From Alitta virens (Eukaryota; Annelida; Polychaeta; Phyllodocida; Nereididae): 64,000 nt of DNA. The stretch is taken from contig OW028579.1 in NCBI GenBank assembly GCA_932294295.1, positions 9,236,370 to 9,300,369 of the forward strand, written 5' to 3'. The position numbers and the translations under genes are program-made. The notes below the pieces were generated by a model. It saw only the letters and a program-made list of their open reading frames with translations, did not search any database and was not told the DNA's origin. Positions 40,095 through 50,649 of this stretch are shown piece by piece (position 1 is the stretch's first letter; the number at the start of each line of letters is the position of its first letter).

Positions 40095-42267
40095 ACGAAG
40101 CGTGCATTATGATAGCCACGTGGGGCACTCATGCGTAGCGGGGTCAAGGCCGTTGCAGAGAACCAGGATGCTGACAAGAAAACAAACGACAACAACGCAA
40201 CACCGAAGTGAAATAGTCTATAGTAGCGTCAGGGAACAACGTGGCACAGTTAAATTATCAATAGTACACAAAAATGTAGGAAGTGCACTCAGCAGTGAGA
40301 TGTCAGACTCACAGGCCGCGCCGATGAAGTAGTAAGTTAGGTCCACTTAGCACAGCCAATGAGAGGCAGAGGATGAAGCGTGCATTATGATAGCCACGTG
40401 GGGCACTCGTGCGTAGCGGGGTCAAGGCCGTTGCAGAGAGCCAGGATGCTGACAAGAAAACAAACGACAACAATGCAACACCGAAGTGAAATAGTCAATA
40501 GTAGCGTCAGGGAACGACGTGGCACAGTTAAATTATCAAGAGTACACAAAAATGTAGGAAGTGCAATTAGCAGTGAGATGCCAGACTCACAGGCCGCGCC
40601 GATGAAGTAGTAAGTTAGGTACACTTAGCACAGCCAATGAGAGGCAGAGGACAAAGCGTGCATTATGATAGCCACGTGGGGCACTCGTGCGTAGCGGGGT
40701 CAAGGCCGTTGCAGAGAGCCAGGATGCTGACAAGAAAACAAACGACAACAACGCAACACCGAAGTGAAATAGTCTATAGTAGCGTCAGGGAACGACGTGG
40801 CACAGTTAAATTATCAAGAGTACACAAAAATGTAGGAAGTGCACTCAGCAGTGAGATGCCAGACTCACAGGCCGCGCCGATGAAGTAGTAAGTTAGGTTC
40901 ACTTAGCACAGCCAATGAGAGGCAGAGGATGAAGCGTGCATTATGATAGCCACGTGGGGCACTCGTGCGTAGCGGGGTCAAGGCCGTTGCAGAGAGCCAG
41001 GATGCTGACAAGAAAACAAACGACAACAATGCAACACCGAAGTGAAATACTCTATAGTAGCGTCAGGGAACGACGTGGCACAGTTAAATTATCAAGAGTA
41101 CACAAAAATGTAGGAAGTGCAATTAGCAGTGAGATGCCAGACTCACAGGCCGCGCCGATGAAGTAGTAAGTTAGGTCCACTTATCACAGCCAATGAGAGG
41201 CAGAGGATGAAGCCTGTGAGTCTGGCATCTCACTGCTAATTGCACTTCCTACATTTTTGTGTACTCTTGATAATTTAACTGTGCCACGTCGTTCCCTGAC
41301 GCTACTATAGAGTATTTCACTTCGGTGTTGCATTGTTGTCGTTTGTTTTCTTGTCAGCATCCTGGCTCTCTGCAACGGCCTTGACCCCGCTACGCACGAG
41401 TGCCCCACGTGCCTATCATAATGCACGCTTCATCCTCTGCCTCTCATTGGCTGTGCTAAGTGAACCTAACTTACTACTTCATCGGCGCGGCCTGTGAGTC
41501 TGGCATCTCACTGCTGAGTGCACTTCCTACATTTTTGTGTACTCTTGATAATTTAACTGTGCCACGTCGTTCCCTGACGCTACTATAGACTATTTCACTT
41601 CGGTGTTGCGTTGTTGTCGTTTGTTTTCTTGTCAGCATCCTGGCTCTCTGCAACGGCCTTGACCCCGCTACGCACGAGTGCCCCACGTGGCTATCATAAT
41701 GCACGCTTTGTCCTCTGCCTCTCATTGGCTGTGCTAAGTGTACCTAACTTACTACTTCATCGGCGCGGCCTGTGAGTCTGGCATCTCACTGCTAATTGCA
41801 CTTCCTACATTTTTGTGTACTCTTGATAATTTAACTGTGCCACGTCGTTCCCTGACGCTACTATTGACTATTTCACTTCGGTGTTGCATTGTTGTCGTTT
41901 GTTTTCTTGTCAGCATCCTGGCTCTCTGCAACGGCCTTGACCCCGCTACGCACGAGTGCCCCACGTGGCTATCATAATGCACGCTTCATCCTCTGCCTCT
42001 CATTGGCTGTGCTAAGTGGACCTAACTTACTACTTCATCGGCGCGGCCTGTGAGTCTGACATCTCACTGCTGAGTGCACTTCCTACATTTTTGTGTACTA
42101 TTGATAATTTAACTGTGCCACGTTGTTCCCTGACGCTACTATAGACTATTTCACTTCGGTGTTGCGTTGTTGTCGTTTGTTTTCTTGTCAGCATCCTGGT
42201 TCTCTGCAACGGCCTTGACCCCGCTACGCATGAGTGCCCCACGTGGCTATCATAATGCACGCTTCGT
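40095..42267. repeat. Large near-perfect palindrome, 1,056-bp arms, 61-bp spacer
   Basis: Left arm 40095-41150 and right arm 41212-42267 are reverse complements; paired positions sum to 82362. Subtype-specific variants agree across the arms: catgag, ctttgtcct, gtgaacct, gtgtacct and gtggacct at the expected mirrored places. I found a single mismatch, at 40950/41412. The spacer 41151-41211 is ordinary satellite sequence in reverse orientation and contains a rare tatcac variant (gtgataag on the other strand). The arms could fold into a hairpin or cruciform. Transcripts of either strand would form long double-stranded RNA. Confidence 0.92.
40097..41212 (-). repeat. Inverted block of four 278-bp monomers
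   Basis: At 40096/40097 forward sequence (acttactac) switches to reverse-complement sequence (gaagcgtgcattatg). At 41212/41213 it switches back to forward (cctgtgagtctgg). The block is 1,116 bp, about four monomers, and is the only part of the 278-bp array seen in the minus orientation. Monomer subtypes inside it match, in mirror order, those that follow at 41213-42267. The right breakpoint has a 2-bp overlap (gc). Confidence 0.93.
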
Positions 42268-42949
42268 CCTCTGCCTCTCATTGGCTGTGCTAAGTGTACC
42301 TAACTGACTACTTCATCGGCGCGGCCTGTGAGTCTGGCATCTCACTGCTAATTGCACTTCCTACATTTTTGTGTACTCTTGATAATTTAACTGTGCCACG
42401 TCGTTCCCTGACGCTACTATTGACTATTTCACTTCGGTGTTGCATTGTTGTCGTTTGTTTTCTTGTCAGCATCCTGGCTCTCTGCAACGGCCTTGACCCC
42501 GCTACGCACGAGTGCCCCACGTGGCTATCATAATGCATGCTTCATCCTCTGCCTCTCATTGGCTGTGATAAGTGGACCTAACTTACTACTTCATCGGCGC
42601 GGCCTGTGAGTCTGGCATCTCACTGCTAAGTGCACTTCCTACATTTTTGTGTACACTTGATAATTTAACTGTGCCACGTTGTTCCCTGACGCTACTATAG
42701 CCTGTGAGTCTGGCATCTCACTGCTAATTGCACTTCCTACATTTTTGTGTACTCTTGATAATTTAACTGTGCCACGTCGTTCCCTTACGCTACTATTGAC
42801 TATTTCACTTCGGTGTTGCATTGTTGTCGTTTGTTTTCTTGTCAGCATCCTGGCACTCTGCAACGGCCTTGACCCCGCTACGCACGAGTGCCCCACGTGG
42901 CTATCATAATGCACGCTTCATCCTCTGCCTCTCATTGGCTGTGCTAAGT
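41449..42949 (+). repeat. Second direct copy (D2) of the triplicated segment
   Basis: Same orientation as D1, shifted by 2,869 bp, and it forms most of the right arm of the palindrome. The match to D1 ends just after the last shared monomer: D1 then has gtggacct and the inversion breakpoint, whereas D2 has gtgtacct and continues into normal array. Confidence 0.85.
42603..42700. repeat. Truncated 98-bp monomer (second copy)
   Basis: Same 98-bp remnant as at 39734-39831 with the same join after gctactatag, located 2,869 bp downstream. It shows that the truncation came before the duplication of the segment. Confidence 0.9.
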
Positions 42950-44090
42950 GTACCTAACTTACTACATCATCGGCGCGGCCTGTGAGTCTGGCATCTCACT
43001 GCTAATTGCACTTCCTACATTTTTGTGTACTCTTGATAATTTAACTGTGCCACGTCGTTCCCTGACGCTACTATAGAGTATTTCACTTCGGTGTTGCTTT
43101 GTTGTCGTTTGTTTTCTTGTCAGCATCCTGGCCCTCTACAGCGGCCTTGACCCCGCTACGCACGAGTGCCCCACGTGGCTATCATAATGCACGCTTCGTC
43201 CTCTGCCTCTCATTGGCTGTGCTAAATGGACCTAGCTTACTACTTCATTGGCGCGGCCTGTGAGTCTGGCATCTCACTGCTGAGTGCACTTCCTACATTT
43301 TTGTGTACTCTTGATAATTTAACTGTGCCACGTTGTTCCCTGACGCTACTGTAGACTATTTCACTTCAGTGTTGCGTTGTTGTCGTTTGTTTTCTTGTCA
43401 GCATCCTGGCTCTCTGCAACGGCCTTGACCCCACTACGCACGAGTGCCCCACGTGGCTATCATAATGCACGCTTTGTCCTCTGCCTCTCATTGGCTGTGC
43501 TAAGTGTACCTAACTTACTACTTCATCAGCGCGGCCTGTGAGTCTGGCATCTCACTGCTAATTGCACTTCCTACATCTTTGTGTACTCTTGATAATTTAA
43601 CTGTGCCACGTCGTTCCCTGACGCTACTATTGACTATTTCACTTCGGTGTTGTATTGTTGTCGTTTGTTTTCTTGTCAGCATCCTGGCTCTCTGCAACGG
43701 CCTTGACCCCGCTATGCACGAGTGCCCCACGTGGCTATCATAATGCACGCTTCATCCTCTGCCTCTCATTGGCTGTGCTAAGTGGACCTAACTTACTACT
43801 TCATTGGCGCGGCCTGTGAGCCTGGCATCTCACTGCTGAGTGCACTTCCTACATTTTTGTGTACTCTTGATAATTTAACTGTGCCACGTTGTTCCCTGAC
43901 GCTACTGTAGACTATTTCACTTCAGTGTTGCGTTGTTGTCGTTTGTTTTCTTGTCAGCATCCTGGCTCTCTGCAACGGCCTTGACCCCGCTACGCACGAG
44001 TGCCCCACGTGGCTATCATAATGCACGCTTTGTCCTCTGCCTCTCATTGGCTGTGCTAAGTGTACCTAACTTACTACTTCATCAGCGCGG
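42701..44090. repeat. Mixed 278-bp monomers
   Basis: Five full-length monomers that do not follow the A-B-C order. Two carry a ttcagtgttg variant and a gctactgtag variant, and two neighbouring ones share atcagcgcgg, suggesting a small local dimer duplication (about 43260-44090). No other content. Confidence 0.7.
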
Positions 44091-44646
44091 CCTGTGAGTC
44101 TGGCATCTCACTGCTAATTGCACTTCCTACATTTTTGTGTACTCTTGATAATTTAACTGTGCCACGTCTTTCCAATAGGCTATTATAGAGTATTTCACTT
44201 CGGTGTTACGTTGTTGTCGTTAGTTTTCTTGTCAGCATGCTGGCCCTCTACAGCGGCCTTGACCCCGCTACGCACGAGTGCCCCACGTGGCTATCATAAT
44301 GCACGCTTCGTCCTCTGCCTCTCATTGGCTGTGCTAAGTGTACCTAACTTAATAATTCATCGGCGCGGCCTGTGAGTCTGGCATCTCACTGCTAATTGCA
44401 CTTCCTACATTTTTGTGTACTCTTGATAATTTAACTGTGCCACGTCGTTCCCTGACGCTACTATTGACTATTTCACTTCGGTGTTGCATTGTTGTCGTTT
44501 GTTTTCTTGTCAGCATCCTGGCTTTCTGCAACGGCCTTGACCCCGCTACGCGCGAGTGCCCCACGTGGCTATCATAATGCACGCTTCGTTCTCTGTCTCT
44601 CATTGGCTGTGCTAAGTGGACCTAACTTACTACTTCATCGGCGCGG
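44091..44646. repeat. D-E monomer pair
   Basis: Monomer D carries ctttccaataggc, gttacgttg, tcgttag and catgctggccctctac. It is followed by the unusual link acttaataattcatcgg and then monomer E, marked by ctacgcgcgagtg and gttctctgtctctc. The pair recurs at 45481-46036, 48982-49537, 55376-55931 and 59545-60100. Each time it is followed by a C monomer, so it marks the left end of a run of trimers. Confidence 0.8.
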
Positions 44647-47600
44647 CCTGTGAGTCTGGCATCTCACTGCTAAGTGCACTTCCTACATGGCTGTGTACTC
44701 TTGATAATTTAACTGTGCCACGTCTTTCCAATAGGCTATTATAGAGTATTTCACTTCGGTGTTGCGTTGTTGTCATTAGTTTTCTTGTCAGCATGCTGGC
44801 CCTCTACAGCGGCCTTGACCCCGCTACGCACGAGTGCCCCACGTGGCTATCATAATGCACGCTTCGTCCTCTGCCTCTCATTGGCTGTGCTAAGTGGACC
44901 TAACTTACTACTTCATCGGCGCGGCCTGTGAGTCTGGCATCTCACTGCTGAGTGCACTTCCTACATTTTTGTGTACTCTTGATAATTTAACTGTGCCACG
45001 TTGTTCCCTGACGCTACTATAGACTATTTCACTTCGGTGTTGCGTTGTTGTCGTTTGTTTTCTTGTCAGCATCCTGGCTCTCTGCAACGGCCTTGACCCC
45101 GCTACGCACGAGTGCCCCACGTGGCTATCATAATGCACGCTTCGTCCTCTGCCTCTCATTGGCTGTGCTAAGTGTACCTAACTTACTACTTCATCGGCGC
45201 GGCCTGAGAGTCTGGCATCTCACTGCTAATTGCACTTCCTACATTTTTGTGTACTCTTGATAATTTAACTGTGCCACGTCGTTCCCTGACGCTACTATTG
45301 ATTATTTCACTTCGGTGTTGCATTGTTGTCGTTTGTTTTCTTGTCAGCATCCTGGCTCTCTGCAACGGCCTTGACCCCGCTACGCACGAGTGCCCCACGT
45401 GGCTATCATAATGCACGCTTCGTCCTCTGCCTCTCATTGGCTGTGCTAAGTGTACCTAACTTACTACTTCATCGGCGCGGCCTGTGAGTCTGGCATCTCA
45501 CTGCTAATTGCACTTCCTACATTTTTGTGTACTCTTGATAATTTAACTGTGCCACGTCTTTCCAATAGGCTATTATAGAGTATTTCACTTCGGTGTTACG
45601 TTGTTGTCGTTAGTTTTCTTGTCAGCATGCTGGCCCTCTACAGCGGCCTTGACCCCGCTACGCACGAGTGCCCCACGTGGCTATCATAATGCACGCTTCG
45701 TCCTCTGCCTCTCATTGGCTGTGCTAAGTGTACCTAACTTAATAATTCATCGGCGCGGCCTGTGAGTCTGGCATCTCACTGCTAATTGCACTTCCTACAT
45801 TTTTGTGTACTCTTGATAATTTAACTGTGCCACGTCATTCCCTGACGCTACTATTGACTATTTCACTTCGGTGTTGCATTGTTGTCGTTTGTTTTCTTGT
45901 CAGCATCCTGGCTCTCTGCAACGGCCTTGACCCCCCTACGCGCGAGTGCCCCACGTGGCTATCATAATGCACGCTTCGTTCTCTGTCTCTCATTGGCTGT
46001 GCTAAGTGGACCTAACTTACTACTTCATCGGCGCGGCCTGTGAGTCTGGCATCTCACTGCTAAGTGCACTTCCTACATGGCTGTGTACTCTTGATAATTT
46101 AACTGTGCCACGTCTTTCCAATAGGCTATTATAGAGTATTTCACTTCGGTGTTGCGTTGTTGTCATTAGTTTTCTTGTCAGCATGCTGGCCCTCTACAGC
46201 GGCCTTGACCCCGCTACGCACGAGTGCCCACGTGGCTATCATAATGCACGCTTCGTCCTCTGCCTCTCATTGGCTGTGCTAAGTGGACCTAACTTACTAC
46301 TTCATCGGCGCGGCCTGTGAGTCTGGCATCTCACTGCTGAGTGCACTTCCTACATTTTTGTGTACTCTTGATAATTTAACTGTGCCACGTTGTTCCCTGA
46401 CGCTACTATAGACTATTTCACTTCGGTGTTGCGTTGTTGTCGTTTGTTTTCTTGTCAGCATCCTGGCTCTCTGCAACGGCCTTGACCCCGCTACGCACGA
46501 GTGCCCCACGTGGCTATCATAATGCACGCTTCGTCCTCTGCCTCTCATTGGCTGTGCTAAGTGTACCTAACTTACTACTTCATCGGCGCGGCCTGAGAGT
46601 CTGGCATCTCACTGCTAATTGCACTTCCTACATGGCTGTGTACTCTTGATAATTTAACTGTGCCACGTCGTTCCCTGACGCTACTATTGACTATTTCACT
46701 TCGGTGTTGCATTGTTGTCGTTTGTTTTCTTGTCAGCATCCTGGCTCTCTGCAACGGCCTTGACCCCGCTACGCACGAGTGCCCCACGTGGCTATCATAA
46801 TGCACGCTTCGTTCTCTGTCTCTCATTGGCTGTGCTAAGTGGACCTAACTTACTACATCATCGGCGCGGCCTGTGAGTCTGGCATCTCACTGCTAAGTGC
46901 ACTTCCTACATGGCTGTGTACTCTTGATAATTTAACTGTGCCACATCTTTCCAATAGGCTATTATAGAGTATTTCACTTCGGTGTTGCGTTGTTGTCATT
47001 AGTTTTCTTGTCAGCATGCTGGCCCTCTACAGCGGCCTTGACCCCGCTACGCACGAGTGCCCCACGTGGCTATCATAATGCACGCTTCGTCCTCTGCCTC
47101 TCATTGGCTGTGCTAAGTGGACCTAACTTACTACTTCATCGGCGCGGCCTGTGAGTCTGGCATCTCACTGCTGAGTGCACTTCCTACATTTTTGTGTACT
47201 CTTGATAATTTAACTGTGCCACGTTGTTCCCTGACGCTACTATAGACTATTTCACTTCGGTGTTGCGTTGTTGTCGTTTGTTTTCTTGTCAGCATCCTGG
47301 CTCTCTGCAACGGCCTTGACCCCGCTACGCACGAGTGCCCCACGTGGCTATCATAATGCACGCTTCGTCCTCTGCCTCTCATTGGCTGTGCTAAGTGTAC
47401 CTAACTTACTACTTCATCGGCGCGGCCTGAGAGTCTGGCATCTCACTGCTAATTGCACTTCCTACATTTTTGTGTACTCTTGATAATTTAACTGTGCCAC
47501 GTCGTTCCCTGACGCTACTATTGATTATTTCACTTCGGTGTTGCATTGTTGTCGTTTGTTTTCTTGTCAGCATCCTGGCTCTCTGCAACGGCCTTGACCC

Positions 47601-47703
47601 CGCTACGCACGAGTGCCCCACGTGGCTATCATAATTCACGCTTCGTCCCCTGCCTCTCATTGGCTGTGCTAAGTGGACCTAACTTACTACATCATCGGCG
47701 CGG
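44647..47703. repeat. C-A-B trimers with an internal D-E pair
   Basis: The order is C (44647), A (44925), B (45203), D (45481), E (45759), C (46037), A (46314), B (46592), C (46870), A (47148), B (47426). The C monomer at 46037 has a 1-bp deletion (gtgcccacg, about 46227). The E monomer at 45759 has a G-to-C change near 45935. This is the first place where the 834-bp period is established. Confidence 0.8.
46592..46869. repeat. Mosaic B monomer carrying a C-type tract
   Basis: A B-type monomer (starts cctgagag, has ctattgac and gcattg) reads acatggctgtgtac where B monomers normally have acatttttgtgtac. The ggctg form is typical of C, F and H monomers. A short conversion tract is the simplest reading. 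Confidence 0.75.
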
Positions 47704-48259
47704 CCTGTGAGGCTGGCATCTCACTGCTAATTGCACTTCCTACATTTTTGTGTACTCTTGATAATTTAACTGTGTCACGTCGTTCCCTGACGCTACTATA
47801 GAGTATTTCACTTCGGTGTTGCGTTGTTGTCGTTTGTTTTCTTGTCAGCATCCGGGCTCTCTGCAACGGCCTTGACCCCGCTACGCACGAGTGCCCCACG
47901 TGGCTATCATAATGCACGCTTCATCCTCTGCCACTCATTGGCTGTGCTAAGTTGGCCTAACTTACTACTTCATCGGCGCGGCCTGTGAGTCTGGCATCTC
48001 ACTGCAAAGTGCACTTCCTACATGGCTGTGTACTCTTGATAATTTAACTGTGCCACGTCGTTCCCTGACGCTACTATAGACTATTTCACTTCGGTGTTGC
48101 ATTGTTGTCGTTTGTTTTCTTGTCAGCATCCTGGCTCTCTGCAAAGGCCTTGACCCCGCTACGCACGAGTGCCCCACGTGGCTATCATAATGCACGCTTC
48201 GTCCTCTGCCTCTCATTGGCTGTGCTAAGTGTACTCAACTTACTACTTCATCGGCGCGG
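47704..48259. repeat. G-H monomer pair
   Basis: G is marked by tgtgaggctgg, tgtgtcacg and catccgggctc, and ends with gccactcattgg and gttggcct. H is marked by ctgcaaagtgcac and gcaaaggcc and ends with gtgtactcaac. The pair recurs at 51484, 54264 and 62881, usually preceded by an F monomer. Confidence 0.8.
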
Positions 48260-48815
48260 CCTGTGAGTCTGGCATCTCACTGCTAATTGCACTTCCTACA
48301 TTTTTGTGTACTCTTGATAATTTAACTGTGCCACGTCGTTCCCTGACGCTACTATTGACTATTTCACTTCGGTGTTGCATTGTTGTCGTTTGTTTTCTTG
48401 TCAGCATCCTGGCACTCTGCAATGGCCTTGACCCCGCTACGCACGAGTGCCCCACGTGGCTATTATTATGCACGCTTCATCCTCTGCCTCTCATTGGCTG
48501 TGCTAAGTGGACCTAACTTACTACATCATCGGCGCGGCCTGTGAGTCTGGCATCTCACTGCTAATTGCACTTCCTACATTTTTGTGTACTCTTGATAATT
48601 TAACTGTGCCACGTCGTTCCCTGACGCTACTATAGAGTATTTCACTTCGGTGTTGCTTTGTTGTCGTTTGTTTTCTTGTCAGCATCCTGGCCCTCTACAG
48701 CGGCCTTGACCCCGCTACGCACGAGTGCCCCACGTGGCTATCATAATGCACGCTTCGTCCTCTGCCTCTCATTGGCTGTGCTAAGTGTACCTAACTTACT
48801 ACTTCATCGGCGCGG

Positions 48816-48981
48816 CCTGTGAGTCTGGCATCTCACTGCTAATTGCACTTCCTACATTTTTGTGTACTCTTGATAATTTAACTGTGCCACGTCTTTCCAA
48901 TAGGCTATTATAGAGTATTTCACTTCGGTGTTACGTTGTTGTCGTTAGTTTTCTTGTCAGCATGCTGGCCCTCTACAGCGG
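48816..48981. repeat. Truncated 166-bp D monomer
   Basis: Successive cctgtgag starts are 166 bp apart, so 112 bp is missing. The join lies at gcggcc, a string present both after ctctaca in the body of D and immediately before the monomer start. It is followed by a full D monomer (48982-49259). The related block at 54264-55931 lacks this extra piece. The offset between the two blocks falls from 6,560 to 6,394 bp, exactly 166 bp. Confidence 0.92.
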
Positions 48982-49537
48982 CCTGTGAGTCTGGCATCTC
49001 ACTGCTAATTGCACTTCCTACATTTTTGTGTACTCTTGATAATTTAACTGTGCCACGTCTTTCCAATAGGCTATTATAGAGTATTTCACTTCGGTGTTAC
49101 GTTGTTGTCGTTAGTTTTCTTGTCAGCATGCTGGCCCTCTACAGCGGCCTTGACCCCGCTACGCACGAGTGCCCCACGTGGCTATCATAATGCACGCTTC
49201 GTCCTCTGCCTCTCATTGGCTGTGCTAAGTGTACCTAACTTAATAATTCATCGGCGCGGCCTGTGAGTCTGGCATCTCACTGCTAATTGCACTTCCTACA
49301 TTTTTGTGTACTCTTGATAATTTAACTGTGCCACGTCGTTCCCTGACGCTACTATTGACTATTTCACTTCGGTGTTGCATTGTTGTCGTTTGTTTTCTTG
49401 TCAGCATCCTGGCTCTCTGCAACGGCCTTGACCCCGCTACGCGCGAGTGCCCCACGTGGCTATCATAATGCACGCTTCGTTCTCTGTCTCTCATTGGCTG
49501 TGCTAAGTGGACCTAACTTACTACTTCATCGGCGCGG
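48982..49537. repeat. D-E monomer pair
   Basis: Same pair as at 44091-44646, with the acttaataattcatcgg link and the ctacgcgcgag variant. It is followed by C (49538), A (49816), B (50094) and C (50372). Confidence 0.8.
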
Positions 49538-50649
49538 CCTGTGAGTCTGGCATCTCACTGCTAAGTGCACTTCCTACATGGCTGTGTACTCTTGATAATT
49601 TAACTGTGCCACGTCTTTCCAATAGGCTATTATAGAGTATTTCACTTCGGTGTTGCGTTGTTGTCATTAGTTTTCTTGTCAGCATGCTGGCCCTCTACAG
49701 CGGCCTTGACCCCGCTACGCACGAGTGCCCCACGTGGCTATCATAATGCACGCTTCGTCCTCTGCCTCTCATTGGCTGTGCTAAGTGGACCTAACTTACT
49801 ACTTCATCGGCGCGGCCTGTGAGTCTGGCATCTCACTGCTGAGTGCACTTCCTACATTTTTGTGTACTCTTGATAATTTAACTGTGCCACGTCGTTCCCT
49901 GACGCTACTATAGACTATTTCACTTCGGTGTTGCGTTGTTGTCGTTTGTTTTCTTGTCAGCATCCTGGCTCTCTGCAACGGCCTTGACCCCGCTACGCAC
50001 GAGTGCCCCACGTGGCTATCATAATGCACGCTTCGTCCTCTGCCTCTCATTGGCTGTGCTAAGTGTACCTAACTTACTACTTCATCGGCGCGGCCTGAGA
50101 GTCTGGCATCTCACTGCTAATTGCACTTCCTACATTTTTGTGTACTCTTGATAATTTAACTGTGCCACGTCGTTCCCTGACGCTACTATTGACTATTTCA
50201 CTTCGGTGTTGCATTGTTGTCGTTTGTTTTCTTGTCAGCATCCTGGCTCTCTGCAACGGCCTTGACCCCGCTACGCACGAGTGCCCCACGTGGCTATCAT
50301 AATGCACGCTTCGTTCTCTGTCTCTCATTGGCTGTGCTAAGTGGACCTAACTTACTACTTCATCGGCGCGGCCTGTGAGTCTGGCATCTCACTGCTAAGT
50401 GCACTTCCTACATGGCTGTGTACTCTTGATAATTTAACTGTGCCACGTCTTTCCAATAGGCTATTATAGAGTATTTCACTTCGGTGTTGCGTTGTTGTCA
50501 TTAGTTTTCTTGTCAGCATGCTGGCCCTCTACAGCGGCCTTGACCCCGCTACGCACGAGTGCCCCACGTGGCTATCATAATGCACGCTTCGTCCGCTGCC
50601 TCTCATTGGCTGTGCTAAGTGGACCTAACTTACTACTTCATCGGCGCGG

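Noticed and set aside
40097..41212. Inverted block as a DNA transposon or MITE
   Set aside because: It consists entirely of ordinary 278-bp monomers in reverse order and has no terminal structure of its own.
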